Notes under the pieces: generated by a model
The model's input: the letters and a program-made list of their open reading frames with translations, nothing else
What the model was told of the DNA's origin: nothing
Database searches by the model: none
Translations under genes and position numbers: made by a program
In this document: piece by piece, positions 44,454 through 54,439 of the stretch
Layout of the letters: each line of letters starts with the position of its first letter
Position numbering within the stretch: the first letter of the stretch is position 1
From: Pratylenchus scribneri
Taxonomy: Eukaryota; Nematoda; Chromadorea; Rhabditida; Pratylenchidae
Direction: 5' to 3'
Length of the DNA: 64,000 bases
NCBI GenBank assembly: GCA_030063045.1
Contig: JAQSEB010000090.1
Location: 558,001-622,000, forward strand

Positions 44454-45730
44454 TTATTTCGGGAAAAGGAGACGTTCAAATTCCTTGAATTGCCATTTTT
44501 CTTTGCCAAAATTCACACGGATTGAATTGCCATCAGAGGCCACAGTGACAGCCGGAAAAATTGGAATATTACCAAATTTGGCAGGCAATTCAATTTTACC
44601 TATATTTAAATATAATAATTAAAATTTTCAAATTTTGTAAAAGTTATTTTACCAAGCAGTTTTCCATTCCAAGTGCCAAATAATTCCATAAATGAATTTG
44701 GATGCCGGATTATTCCAATTCCAACAAAATTTCCTTCATTGAAATATCTATCAGTGTCATTTCCAAATTTTTGATGCGATCCATCAATCCAAAATCCATC
44801 TTTGCTATCAAAACCAATTGATGAATCATTAAAATTTCCAAGCAATTTGCCATTCATTGGAAATTGTTGGTCACAAAATCCAATGCAAATGATTGTGTCT
44901 TCCCTAAATAGTAATAAATACATTAAAAAAATTATTGGTTAATTAGAATTTTATCAATAAATAAAATTATTTTTGGGATTTTTAAGACACAAATTTTTTA
45001 ATTTGTAAATCTCAATTTAATTATTAAATACATTTTTGATTAAGCAAGAATATAATGTGTTTTCGATTAACTAAGAAAAATGTGTTTTCGATTAACTAAG
45101 AAAAATGTGTTTTCGATTAACTAAGAAAAATGTGTTTTCGATTAACTAAGAAAAATGTGTTTTCGATTAACTAAGAAAAATGTGTTTTCGATTAACTAAG
45201 AAAAATGTGTTTTCGATTAACTAAGAAAAATGTGTTTTCGATTAACTAAGAAAAATGTGTTTTCGATTAACTAAGAAAAATGTGTTTTCAATTAACTAAG
45301 AAAAATGTGTTTTCGATTAACTAAAGAAAATGTGTTTTCGATTAACTAAGAAAAATGTGTTTTCGAATAACTAAGAAAAATGTGTTTTTCTGTTAATAAA
45401 TTAATTACAGAAGGGAGAGAATTTGCGCTTCAAAATAGAAGGCAACTTGTGGTTTATTGATGGCCAACGAATTTAATAATGGAATTGGCAAAATAGATCG
45501 AACGGAATTATATTCTATAAAAAAAATTAATAAAAAAATTTTAAAGAATTTTTACTATTATAACCAGAAAACTTTACAACAAGTCCATCCTCGGAAATGA
45601 TCATTTGAGGCCCACAATCTATGGCATTCAATTTATATTCCGATGAATCGAATACATTTTCATCAATTTTTCCCATCACCAAAGGAAATATTATTATTGC
45701 GGAGAAAAAAGTGAGTAAAATTTTCATCAT
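44454..45730 (-). CDS. Secreted SPRY-domain protein
   Basis: Four exons, 45730-45565, 45514-45409, 44903-44653 and 44599-44454, encode 222 aa. MMKILLTFFSAIIIFPLVMG is a clear signal peptide. The rest is one SPRY domain: VRSILPIP with a following YFE strand, IGFCDQQFP, DSSIGFDSKDGFWIDGS, VGIGIIRHP, GTWNGKLLG and the ending IPIFPAVTVASDGNSIRVNF. A signal peptide plus a lone SPRY domain is the layout of the SPRYSEC effectors of cyst nematodes, which bind host immune receptors and other proteins (known for that family; here an inference). Two methionines begin the frame and either could be used. The intron before exon 3 contains a 25-bp minisatellite shared with the family-2 locus. Neighbouring genes are unrelated. 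Confidence 0.85.
45045..45390. repeat. 25-bp minisatellite, array 3 (intronic)
   Basis: About thirteen almost perfect copies of tgtgttttcgattaactaag plus aaaaa, lying within an intron of the secreted SPRY gene. It is more uniform than the arrays at 18025 and 21850, so probably the youngest expansion. Confidence 0.95.
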
Positions 45731-46980
45731 TTTATTTAGCTTTTTTGAAATAAAAAAAACGAAAATTTTTTAAAATGACGAATTCAAAAAAATAATAAAT
45801 TGGAATATTTTATTGAAAAATTGAATATTTTATGGATAGAAAAAAAATTAATGTTTTTGACTTTTTTATTAACGAAAATGTGCATCGCATTTAAATAATG
45901 GGATAGGAAAAATTATGCATTAAAAATGAGTTTTGTTTTATTACAATTTTGGGAAAAAATTCAATTTTTATTTGTACATTTAAAATATATATGTATATAT
46001 TAAGTAATAATATTATTTTCAATTAATTATTTTATTGGATGAAAAAATTAATTAAATATAAATACAGAAAAAAACATGCGATCAAATTTGTAACAAAAAT
46101 AATAATAAAATGAAGCACCTTTTATATAATTTATTTATAACCCTCCTTAATATATATTTTTTAATAAATCCAATCGTAGATCTTCTAAAAGATGGCAAGA
46201 CGTCCTCAGCGCTCAGCGGTAGCCCATTCTCGACAATTTTTGACAAAGGCACATCCACGTCCACGCCCATAAAAGTGGAAATTATTTTGTTGGATTCCTG
46301 AACATATAATTTTGTAATATATTTATTGTAATTTTTAAAAATTTTTTCATAGTTATAATACCAATTTAAATATTCGAAATTATAAAGTTATTTTAAATTA
46401 TGATAAATTTAAAATTATATTATATTAAAGAAATATTTAAAAGGGCTTAATTTGAAAAAAATATTTATTGAAAAAAATAACACGAACACAATATAAAACT
46501 CCGGAAATTTAGAAATATTTTTGGACAAATCAAAATTTAATTTTTCTACTTCTCTAAAATAATTAATTTTTGGTTTGAAATGGATGATATTTTAATAGGG
46601 CATAATTTGTTTTTATTGATATATATATATATATATAATAACTAAATCTTACCTTGATATTGATATGAAACAATTACAATTATTGAAATTTCCCAGCTAT
46701 TAAAAAAAGAATCATGGATAATTAAAGTAAAATACAGCTTAAAAGCATTAGATTGTGTATAAAATAGATAAAATTAAGGGTCTGATGAGCATTAATAATA
46801 CAGTAAAAGCGAAGGGATACATCAAAGAAAATTTCACAAAAGGAAATATTCAAAATTTCCATCCATATTTTAATATTTTTTTATTCCTCATTGGGCATTA
46901 GTTATGTGCACATTCCAAAATTATTGTTTCCATTATGACCATAATAACCAAGTTCTCCTGTCTCCTCTATACTTATTTTT
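45731..46980. other. Intergenic with orphan minus exons
   Basis: Minus-strand exon-like pieces lie at 46695-46653 (between ttttaatag and gtaagat) and from 46301 (after atatgttcag). Joined in phase 1 the second reads HFYGRGRGCAFVKNCREW before a stop; unshifted it gives a longer, basic frame to 46082. I cannot decide the frame or find a start, so no gene is claimed. Confidence 0.3.
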
Positions 46981-47009
46981 ATTTCATCCACTCGCCCCCC
47001 CCCCCCCCC

Positions 47010-47479
47010 CAGGGATGGAACCGCAACTCAAAAAAATCGCAATCGCAATTTGCTTCGCAATCGCAACTCGAACATTTTTCGCAACCGCAATCGCATCGCA
47101 ACTGAAACGCCGCAATTGCGGCAATCGCAACCGCAATCGCAATTTTTCAAAAATCCCTTAAAAATTGAAAAAAAAATCAGAAAATACGAAAAAAGTGAAA
47201 TTTTTATCCAAAAATCAAATTCAATGATATTTCAAAAAATTATTTAATGATATTTCAAAGCATCAAAATTTAAAATTATAAAGTGGCACATTTTGGTGAA
47301 GGAAAAGAAGCTTCTTCAAATTTTCTCGTGTAAAATATTCAACTTAAAATGAGAAGGGTCCCCCCTTTGCTTTTTTCGCAATATTTTCGCAATTCGACAC
47401 TTTTCGCAATCGCATCGCAACTGAAACGCCGCAATTGCGGCAATCGCAACCGCAATTCGCAATTGCGGTTCCACCCCTG
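47010..47479. mobile_element. hAT-like MITE inserted in poly-C
   Basis: The ends cagggatggaaccgcaa (left) and ttgcggttccacccctg (right) are inverted copies of the hAT-type CAGGG(G)TGG start. Long C runs flank both sides, so any 8-bp target duplication would be all C. The interior has two direct copies of a block with gcatcgcaactgaaacgccg, and many cgcaat repeats. Frames across it are artefacts. Confidence 0.75.
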
Positions 47480-47499
47480 CCCCCCCCCCCCCCCCCATT

Positions 47500-48255
47500 C
47501 CCAATTTATCTTCAATTCGTTGTAATAAAAAATTTTGATTGTGCGATATTAAAAATTTTTGATACCTTTAATAATATTCTTTTTATTTTTTATTGGATAT
47601 TGTTTTGTTTTGCTATGCAATGATGTTGATGAAATGACGAAAATGAAAAACAAGCAAGAACCTATAGGCTACAGCAAAGAGCAATAGCAGCAGGGGGCAA
47701 GGCAAACTCACAAGAGTGCGTTGGACACTGGATATAATAAAAGAGGAATATTGATTTCCTTATTTCTACTTACATTCTTGGTTTGGTCTGTCATTTGTTT
47801 TCTTCACATTGTCTCATATTTATTGCGGCGAGTAATTCCCAAAAATAAGAATTTTTTTTTTGTTTTTTAAGAAAATTTATTTTATATATCAACCGTAAAA
47901 ATCAAATAAAATTTTTGTAATATTAAATATTTTCTCTACTACTTATTAGAAAATAAATAAAATTGCCTAGGATTAAACTTAAGGCGAGATTGATCAGAAA
48001 TTCCCTATAGTCTCATGCGCGTTCTGCTGCTTCATCTCTATATCATTGTGAGCAAGATTGTACATTAAAAACCTAAATGGCAGCTTTCATTTTCCGAAAA
48101 ATATTTTTTTTTAATTTAAATAAAAAATTATAATCGATTTTAACCAAAAATTCTTTCGAATTCGTATATTCTATTTCATCTCATATTATAATATTAGCTG
48201 TTATTAGTTATTTTAAAATAATATGTTAATAAGCAACAATCATTTCCGTATATGA
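47500..48255. other. Intergenic, 5' flank of F-box gene
   Basis: No gene or recognisable repeat. AT-rich with one GC-richer patch near 47680 (gcaatagcagcagggggcaa). Confidence 0.4.
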
Positions 48256-48259
48256 GATA

Positions 48260-50633
48260 ATGTTGCCTACTGAAACTTGGTCGGAAATTTTCGAATTTAT
48301 TCCACGATTAAATTTGGGCCAATCAATTTCGCTTGTCAATATCTATTTCCATTTAATTTCGTATCCAATTATGCACGAAAATTGCCCTCGAGAATTGTTC
48401 CAACTCAATGTTTATGCAGCGCAAGATGAAGCAAATGAGGACAAATTTTTAATACAAAGTCTTTTCTCCTTTGCAAAGGAACGAAGGTCTCTCTCTTTTG
48501 GTTTATTTTAATTTTAAAATTTAATAATTAATCATTTTTTCATCTTAAAATAAAAATACGATTGGTTATCAAAAAAAAGAGGAATGTTACAAATTACCAT
48601 ATTTCATATTTTCAAAGCATATTAAAATTATTAGTAGTCTAATAAAATTAATAAAATTTATTTTAATAAAAAATTTATTATCATTTTCATCTATATCATG
48701 TCTTTTTTCTATCTATTAATTAGTCGATAAAGTTGTTTAATTTTTTTTCAATATTTTAAAATAATTTCTGAATTCCACGAATTATAGTTAATAATCTAGT
48801 TAATTTAATGTATTTATCTAGCTTCTTCATTTTTAATATTATCTGCAACAAAGATATTAGTTATATTTTACACTATATCAATTAAATTATATTCATATTT
48901 TTACAGTTACATTGATTTGCAAATGGAACCACCGCAAAATATTATGTCAATTAAATTATTATATATAGAAACCATTAATTCAGGTAGTTTGTTACAAATC
49001 TATTGTCCAAAAATTTTTCCAAAAAATATTTCAATTATTTTGATAAATATTTAAAATTTTTGCTAATGAATATATATTGCTATATTTATTAATATTAACT
49101 CATAGGGATTAGGGAATAGGAAGTCTTTAAATTTGGATTTTTTATAGGCAAGATATTAAGGTTAATAATGAATTGTCAAGATTTGCAAACAAACACTTAT
49201 TAAATTAAATAATTTTTGTTTAAAGGTGTGGTCAATTTGCTAAAATATTTAAGATATTATCAACTTATTCGTGAAGTGATATTTTACGAAGATCAGCATA
49301 ATACATTGTCAACAATGGCATTGCAATATCCAACATTTTTCATCGATAATGGAGATGGCTTTCAATTTCAAATTTCAATTCAATATCGTTGCGAATTAAG
49401 AGACCGAAAATGTTTCGAATTTGCAATGTAAACTAATTTGTATTTTTAAATTAAGAATTTTATATTTGATTTAGCCAATATATATTATTAAATAGAAAAT
49501 TTTATAAGGCATTAAAAAAGATAATCTTCAACGAGATGTTAAAAATGATGAAATTCACATTAAAATGGTATTTAATTTTTTTGATTGATAGCTCGAATAT
49601 CCTAGGAATTGTCGCTTATTTTATATGGTTTTTTTAAAAAAAGTTTTTTTTTGAAAAAAAATTACAAAAGTTGAGGATGTATGGGACTTTTTAATTGAAT
49701 ATTTCTGATTAAAAATTTATCTTCACTTAAAAAATTTGAAAAATATTTAAATTTTTTTCGTATATTAATGATATAGATTACCTATTCTAATGTACTTAAA
49801 AATCGAAATAAATTTGGAAATTTTATATTTATGAATTTGGTTAGAAAATATTGAGTGAAAAATTGCATTGCAATCAAATTCTTTTCTAATTATAATTTTT
49901 AGGCCAAAAAGAATATTTTCCCATACGGCTCTATTGAACTTTCCATTCACAATGAACACAATGATCGGCGATCGAACATTCAAATGTGGTCCACTTGTTC
50001 ATTGGCTACATTGGCGTTCAATTGGACAAAAATTACCCAATCGGTTATTACAAATTTCAATAATTGGCGAATACAGTCGAACTTTTGTAGAAAATTTTGT
50101 TTCTGCACTCATCCAGGTTATTTTTAATATAATTTCCCTCAATTCTATTCAAAAAATAATAAATTTTCACCTTTTCTTGGTAAATTATTTTTAATATTAC
50201 ATTTGAAATGTAATTGATATCCGGTTATAAAATTTATTTCAAATTTGATTTTTAATGAATGGTTCAATTTATTGAATTATATTTTCATTAACATTTTTTA
50301 GCGAAATCATGAATTTTTATTTTAATAATTTTTGGAAATTTAATTTCCTTCTTTTACATATTTAGATTGACTTAATTATTTTTTACAATAATAAAGCAAA
50401 AATAACAAAAAAAATTAATTCATGTTAATTTTATTTTAAAAATTAAAATTAAGCGTTTCATCACAGCCAAAAAGCGATGTCCATATTTGGTGCGCTTCCT
50501 TGCTAGTTGGGAAGAATGGGCCGATTTGTTGGAGCAACCGGAGAGGATAAATTCACGAACTGACGAAATAATGCATTTTGAAAAATTGGAAATGATGTAT
50601 GGAATGGTCAGATATGAAATCCGTCGAAATTAA
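48260..50633 (+). CDS. F-box domain protein
   Basis: Five exons, 48260-48486, 48907-48983, 49226-49427, 49903-50116 and 50454-50633, encode 299 aa in one consistent phase series. Residues 1-40 (MLPTETWSEIFEFI, LGQSISLVN) form an F-box, the motif that docks a protein to Skp1 in SCF ubiquitin ligases. The rest resembles the long variable C-terminal region of nematode F-box families, ending FLASWEEWADLLEQPERIN and a basic tail. The last exon must start after aattaag (50453), not the later cacag, because only the former keeps the frame. No signal peptide, so it should act inside the nematode cell. Target unknown. Confidence 0.8.
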
Positions 50634-50639
50634 TAATCA

Positions 50640-51385
50640 GCGCAATTTATTATTATAAGTTTTAAATTTAGTTTATTTTAAAACTGAACAAATACCATTT
50701 TTGCTCTAACCATTTTTATTCACATACAACAATCTTTGTTTATGGCCTATTATATTTTGGGAAAAGAATTTTTGCAGAATAAATTTTGTCAATTTCTTGC
50801 TATTATTTCAAAATTCATATTATTAAATATTTTATTCTGTTCCGGATACCGGATACCTCACCAATTTTTTGATTATATCAATACATTATCCATTCAAATT
50901 CATTTTCTTATTTAAATATTTTTAAAATTTATTTTCACCATTTTTTTAGATTTAACATTTTCTTCAATCTATTCAATAAATTTTTTACTTTAAATTTTAA
51001 TACTTATTTTCATTTTATCTCTTTTAATTTCCCTCCATATTAATTATTCCACACCCTTGAGTCTCGAATATATGTAGTTGAGAAATAATTAAATATGGTA
51101 AAATTAGAATCCCCGTTCCCACGATTTCCCGGGTTCGGAAATAAATCTCTGTTTTCAGTATGAAAGCCTAGTCTAAACACTAGAAAGAGACATGATAAAT
51201 AAACAATTTAGGATACCCAAAACAAGATTTTAAGATAAAATACAAATTGATTGAATATCTTTTCTTATTCTTACCAACATCGAAAGTCGACTCACAACAG
51301 TTTCATATTTAATTGTCGAATTTCAATTATAACACCACAATTGAATCCAATTCAATATTAATTAACATAATTTATCAATTTACCA
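50640..51385. other. Intergenic sequence
   Basis: 3' flank of the F-box gene, with no clear gene or repeat. 51105-51180 contains short inverted text (ttcccacgatttcccggg). Confidence 0.4.
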
Positions 51386-51389
51386 TTTG

Positions 51390-51640
51390 ATACTTGTTAA
51401 GTTTAAGTCCTCTTTTTGGATCATCTTGGAAAAGGAGGAAAAAGTGAAGGGTCCCTCCCCCCTTTGATGTTAGTTAGGAGGGTTTGGGTTTAGGATAGAT
51501 TTGAGATGATTTTTACATCATCCTAATCCAATCCCTAACATATCCCTGAATGATCCCAACCCTAAACCTGATGACCCATAGGGGGGACCAAGCACTTTTC
51601 AAAAAGAGGACGCAAACTTAACAAGTACCCATTTATTTTA
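51390..51640. mobile_element. Foldback element with agggtcc arms
   Basis: atacttgttaagtttaagtc / aaacttaacaagtacc ends and gtgaagggtccctcccccc / aggggggaccaagcac inner arms. The core has atcccaaccctaaacc. Same family as 37680-37905. Confidence 0.75.
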
Positions 51641-51823
51641 TCTTTAGTTATTATTAAACATATAGTGAAAATTGAAGTTATTCTTTATCAATGAAAAATA
51701 TAATGATTGTTATTTATCCGTTTTATTGATGTCAAATTCAAAATTATTTAATTAATTGTCTATGCAAATCCAACAAAACTTTAGCTTCCTCTGTAAATGA
51801 ACATTCCGATTTAACCATTTTCT

Positions 51824-51941
51824 TCATTTTCCTTTCTTCTTTCCCTCCTTGTCGTCCGAATAGGTGCCCCCAAATTTTTGGTCGTATTCGTTTCCGAACT
51901 GCACATTGTAGTGTGCGCCATAAGTGCTGCTGGATGTAGTT
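51824..51941 (-). CDS. Orphan terminal exon, YGAHYNVQFGN type
   Basis: After a ttatttttag acceptor, 39 codons to a TGA read SSSTYGAHYNVQFGNEYDQK, then FGGTYSDDKEGKKKGK. Codon use is natural. A second frame through the same DNA is open to 51811, so the frame choice is not certain. No upstream exon identified. Unnamed. Confidence 0.35.
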
Positions 51942-52169
51942 CTAAAAATAATTTTAAAAATTTTTTTTTGATTTTATTTTTAAAATTAAATTTAATAACC
52001 ATAAAACTAGAAAACATTTTGGAAAATATTGTATTTCGGAAGATTTTTATCGAACAAGCATGGACCTTAAATTATTTGGCTTATTTTGAAAAAATGAATA
52101 TAACAATTTGTATTATAAAAATCTATCCATTTTTAAAAAATAATTATCAATAAATTTCCTCAAGCCTTA

Positions 52170-52580
52170 TATATGTAACGGTAAATATGGGGAATTGGGA
52201 ATTCCGCGGATTTAACTAAGCTGATGGGCTGGTAAATTTCGGGAATCTTGGTTTCTAGGCATCGTAGAAGCTCGAGAGTAGGCTCATTCGACTCGTCATA
52301 GTCGATTTACTATATAAAATTTCAATTACAGACCAATTTAGGGGGGTTAGGATTAGGATAGGGGCGGAATGGGTTTAGGGGCTAAGGGCTAGGGGTTTTA
52401 GGGGCTAAGGGCTAGGGGTCTGTAATTGAAATTTCATATATTAAATCGACTATGTCGAGTCGAATGAGCCTACTCTTGAGTCTGTACGATGCCTAGAAAC
52501 TGAGATTCCCGAAATTTACCGGCCCATCTCTTTGGGAAATCCGCGGATTTCCCAATTCCCCATATTTACCGTAACATATA
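52170..52580. mobile_element. Foldback MITE family R, copy 1
   Basis: Near-perfect palindrome ends tatatatgtaacggtaaata / tatttaccgtaacatatata. The arms run through ggggaattggg, tcgggaatcttggtttctag, gagtaggctcattcgactcg and their inverse. The core has three copies of ggggctaagggctagggg-type text. A degraded copy lies at 56830-57260. Confidence 0.85.
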
Positions 52581-52585
52581 TAACT

Positions 52586-52685
52586 AGGGTTAATTATCCG
52601 TACGCGGATAATGGAATCACGGGTGCGAATACCCTGCCCGTGTACCCGTCCCGTCAACGGATAATTAACCCTATATATAACATAT
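52586..52685. mobile_element. 100-bp palindromic element
   Basis: agggttaattatccgtacg at the left is mirrored by acggataattaaccct at the right, joined by a GC-rich centre (gcccgtgtacccgtcccg). Related to 10655-10800 and directly adjacent to the preceding MITE. Confidence 0.75.
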
Positions 52686-52860
52686 TCGATGGGCAGATCT
52701 GGTCTAGCCCTACTATCCCTGTTTTATAACAACAATGACAATTTAAATATATCGAAAATAATAGTCTTTATAGATTTTAAAAAGGTATCGTTTTTTCCTA
52801 TTTTCTCATTCCTTTTTTAGAATGGACTATTCATTTTAATTTCTGTAATAACACAAAAGA

Positions 52861-52956
52861 TTACCCCGATGAAGTGCCACCGCTTGAATCAGCTCCTTGG
52901 CCAGAACCTTCATCGGCTTTACGGCCTGTAACAGGACGATCGCTGGATTGAGTCCC
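52861..52956 (-). CDS. Orphan terminal exon, Gly/Ser-rich
   Basis: After tctaaag, 31 codons to a TAA encode TQSSDRPVTGRKADEGSGQG followed by a Ser/Gly tail. GC content is high for this region. No partner exon found; a weak acceptor makes this uncertain. Confidence 0.3.
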   Translation of the reverse strand, partial: GTQSSDRPVTGRKADEGSGQGADSSGGTSSG

Positions 52957-53285
52957 CTTTAGAGTTTTAAATATCCCTGAAAGCCCCTATTGACCCTGAC
53001 ACTAATTCTGATGACACATAATAGGGGGAACTCTTCAATTTTTTCAGTTGACCCAAAAATAGGTTACAAACTCCATAAACAATGGCTAGAATATAGAGAT
53101 TATTAGGGTCCGAGCATAGGAATTTTAATGAAGTCCAATGTATCGCCAGAGAGTATTATCAAAAAGAAAGTTCAATTTCGTGCTCAGCACCCAAAAAATT
53201 ATCCTTATTAGGATATATTTTTCGTAAATGTTGGCATCAGTATCATAAAATATAAAAGTACTCTTTTACTCTTTTTTGTTGTTAG

Positions 53286-53520
53286 GGATTCCCATTTAAT
53301 TTCCAGTCTTCGATTGATTCTCGACAGCAATGCCACCTTTCACAGGGGTTGCGTTAAATTCCCACCTGAGACTTGTTTTCTTGCTCAATTTGGAATTCCG
53401 CGAGAAAAATTGGAACCATTTGGTTGGAATGAGCAACCAAAAGAGATTTTGGTTTGGCACACAAAAACGAAGAATATTGGCACAAAAGTGGGTTTGAAAA
53501 TACTGGAAAAATCACATTGA
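53286..53520 (+). CDS. Orphan terminal exon, plus strand
   Basis: Open from a ttttgttgttag acceptor (an alternative acceptor tttccag is at 53306, same frame) to a TGA at 53520. About 77 codons include HLISSLRLILDSNATFHRG, CVKFPPETCFLAQFGIP, GWNEQPKEILVWHTK and a basic end. Reads like the last exon of a soluble protein. The sequence upstream gives no matching exon, and the minus-strand frame here is its shadow. Family not recognised. Confidence 0.45.
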
Positions 53521-53649
53521 TCATTAATTCAATATTAAGGGGAACAAACATGGATATGTTGTGGAGATTTAAATTTATGCCAAAAACCATTCAACGGGTC
53601 TAATCCCATGCAATTCCCATTTAAAATGATTATGCATACTATTTAATTT

Positions 53650-54150
53650 GGCGAATAAATTAATGAAAATGGCGAATAGGGTATAGAAAATGGCGAATAG
53701 TGTATAGAAAATGGCGAATAGAATATAGAAAATGGCGAATAGAGTATTGAAAATGGCGAATAGAGTGTTGAAAATGGCGAATAGAGTATAGAAAATGGCG
53801 AATAGAATATAGAAAATGGCAAATAGAGTATTGAAAATGGCGAAAAGAGTATTGAAAATGGCGAATAGAGTATTGAAAAATGGCGAATAGAGTATTGAAA
53901 ATGGCGAATAGAGTATTGAAAACGGCGAATAGAGTATAGAAAACGGCGAATAGAATATAGAAAATGGCGAATAGAGTATAGAATATGGGGAATAGAGTAT
54001 TGAAAATGGCGAATAGAATTTAGAAAATGGCGAATAGAGTATTGAATATGGCGAATAGAGTATTGAAAATGGCGAATAGAGTATTGAAAATGGCGAATAG
54101 AGTATTGAAAATGGCGAATAGAGTATTGAAAATGGCGAATAGAGTATTGT
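53650..54150. repeat. 21-bp minisatellite
   Basis: About twenty-three copies of a 21-bp unit, tggcgaatagagtattgaaa plus one a, with common gtatag and aatatag variants. Because the unit is seven codons, the minus strand shows an endless (ILYSPFS)n frame; I reject it as a gene. Confidence 0.95.
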
Positions 54151-54194
54151 TAAAAAAATGTCCATAAATTAAGGAATTAGACTCCAAATTTTTT

Positions 54195-54270
54195 TCAATT
54201 ATTGAGGGTTTCAAAAAATAATTCCCTCCCCACGGGGTTATAAAAGAGGTTATACGATATTTCCTAATTT
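54195..54270. mobile_element. Fragment of dispersed element X
   Basis: ttattgagggtttcaaaaaa, attccctccccacggggtta and taaaagaggttatacg match the end of the elements at 11820 and 24350. Only one end remains. Confidence 0.55.
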
Positions 54271-54439
54271 TATTTTATATGTCATTTTAATCATTAATGT
54301 ATTCTACTATTAATTTATATAATCTTATTTTTTTGATTTTTAATATTAATCTTTAAAAATTTATTTATTTTTTGTTTTAATCCATTTCACAGATTTTGAA
54401 TTAAAAATATAATTAAATATTTTAAATAAATAATTTAAA

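Noticed and set aside
46904..47504. Ala/Ile- and Arg/Asn-rich frames on both strands
   Set aside because: Product of cgcaat repeats inside the hAT-like MITE.
53575..54214. Long minus-strand frame of ILYSPFS repeats
   Set aside because: Translation of the 21-bp minisatellite. No signal peptide, no conserved edges.
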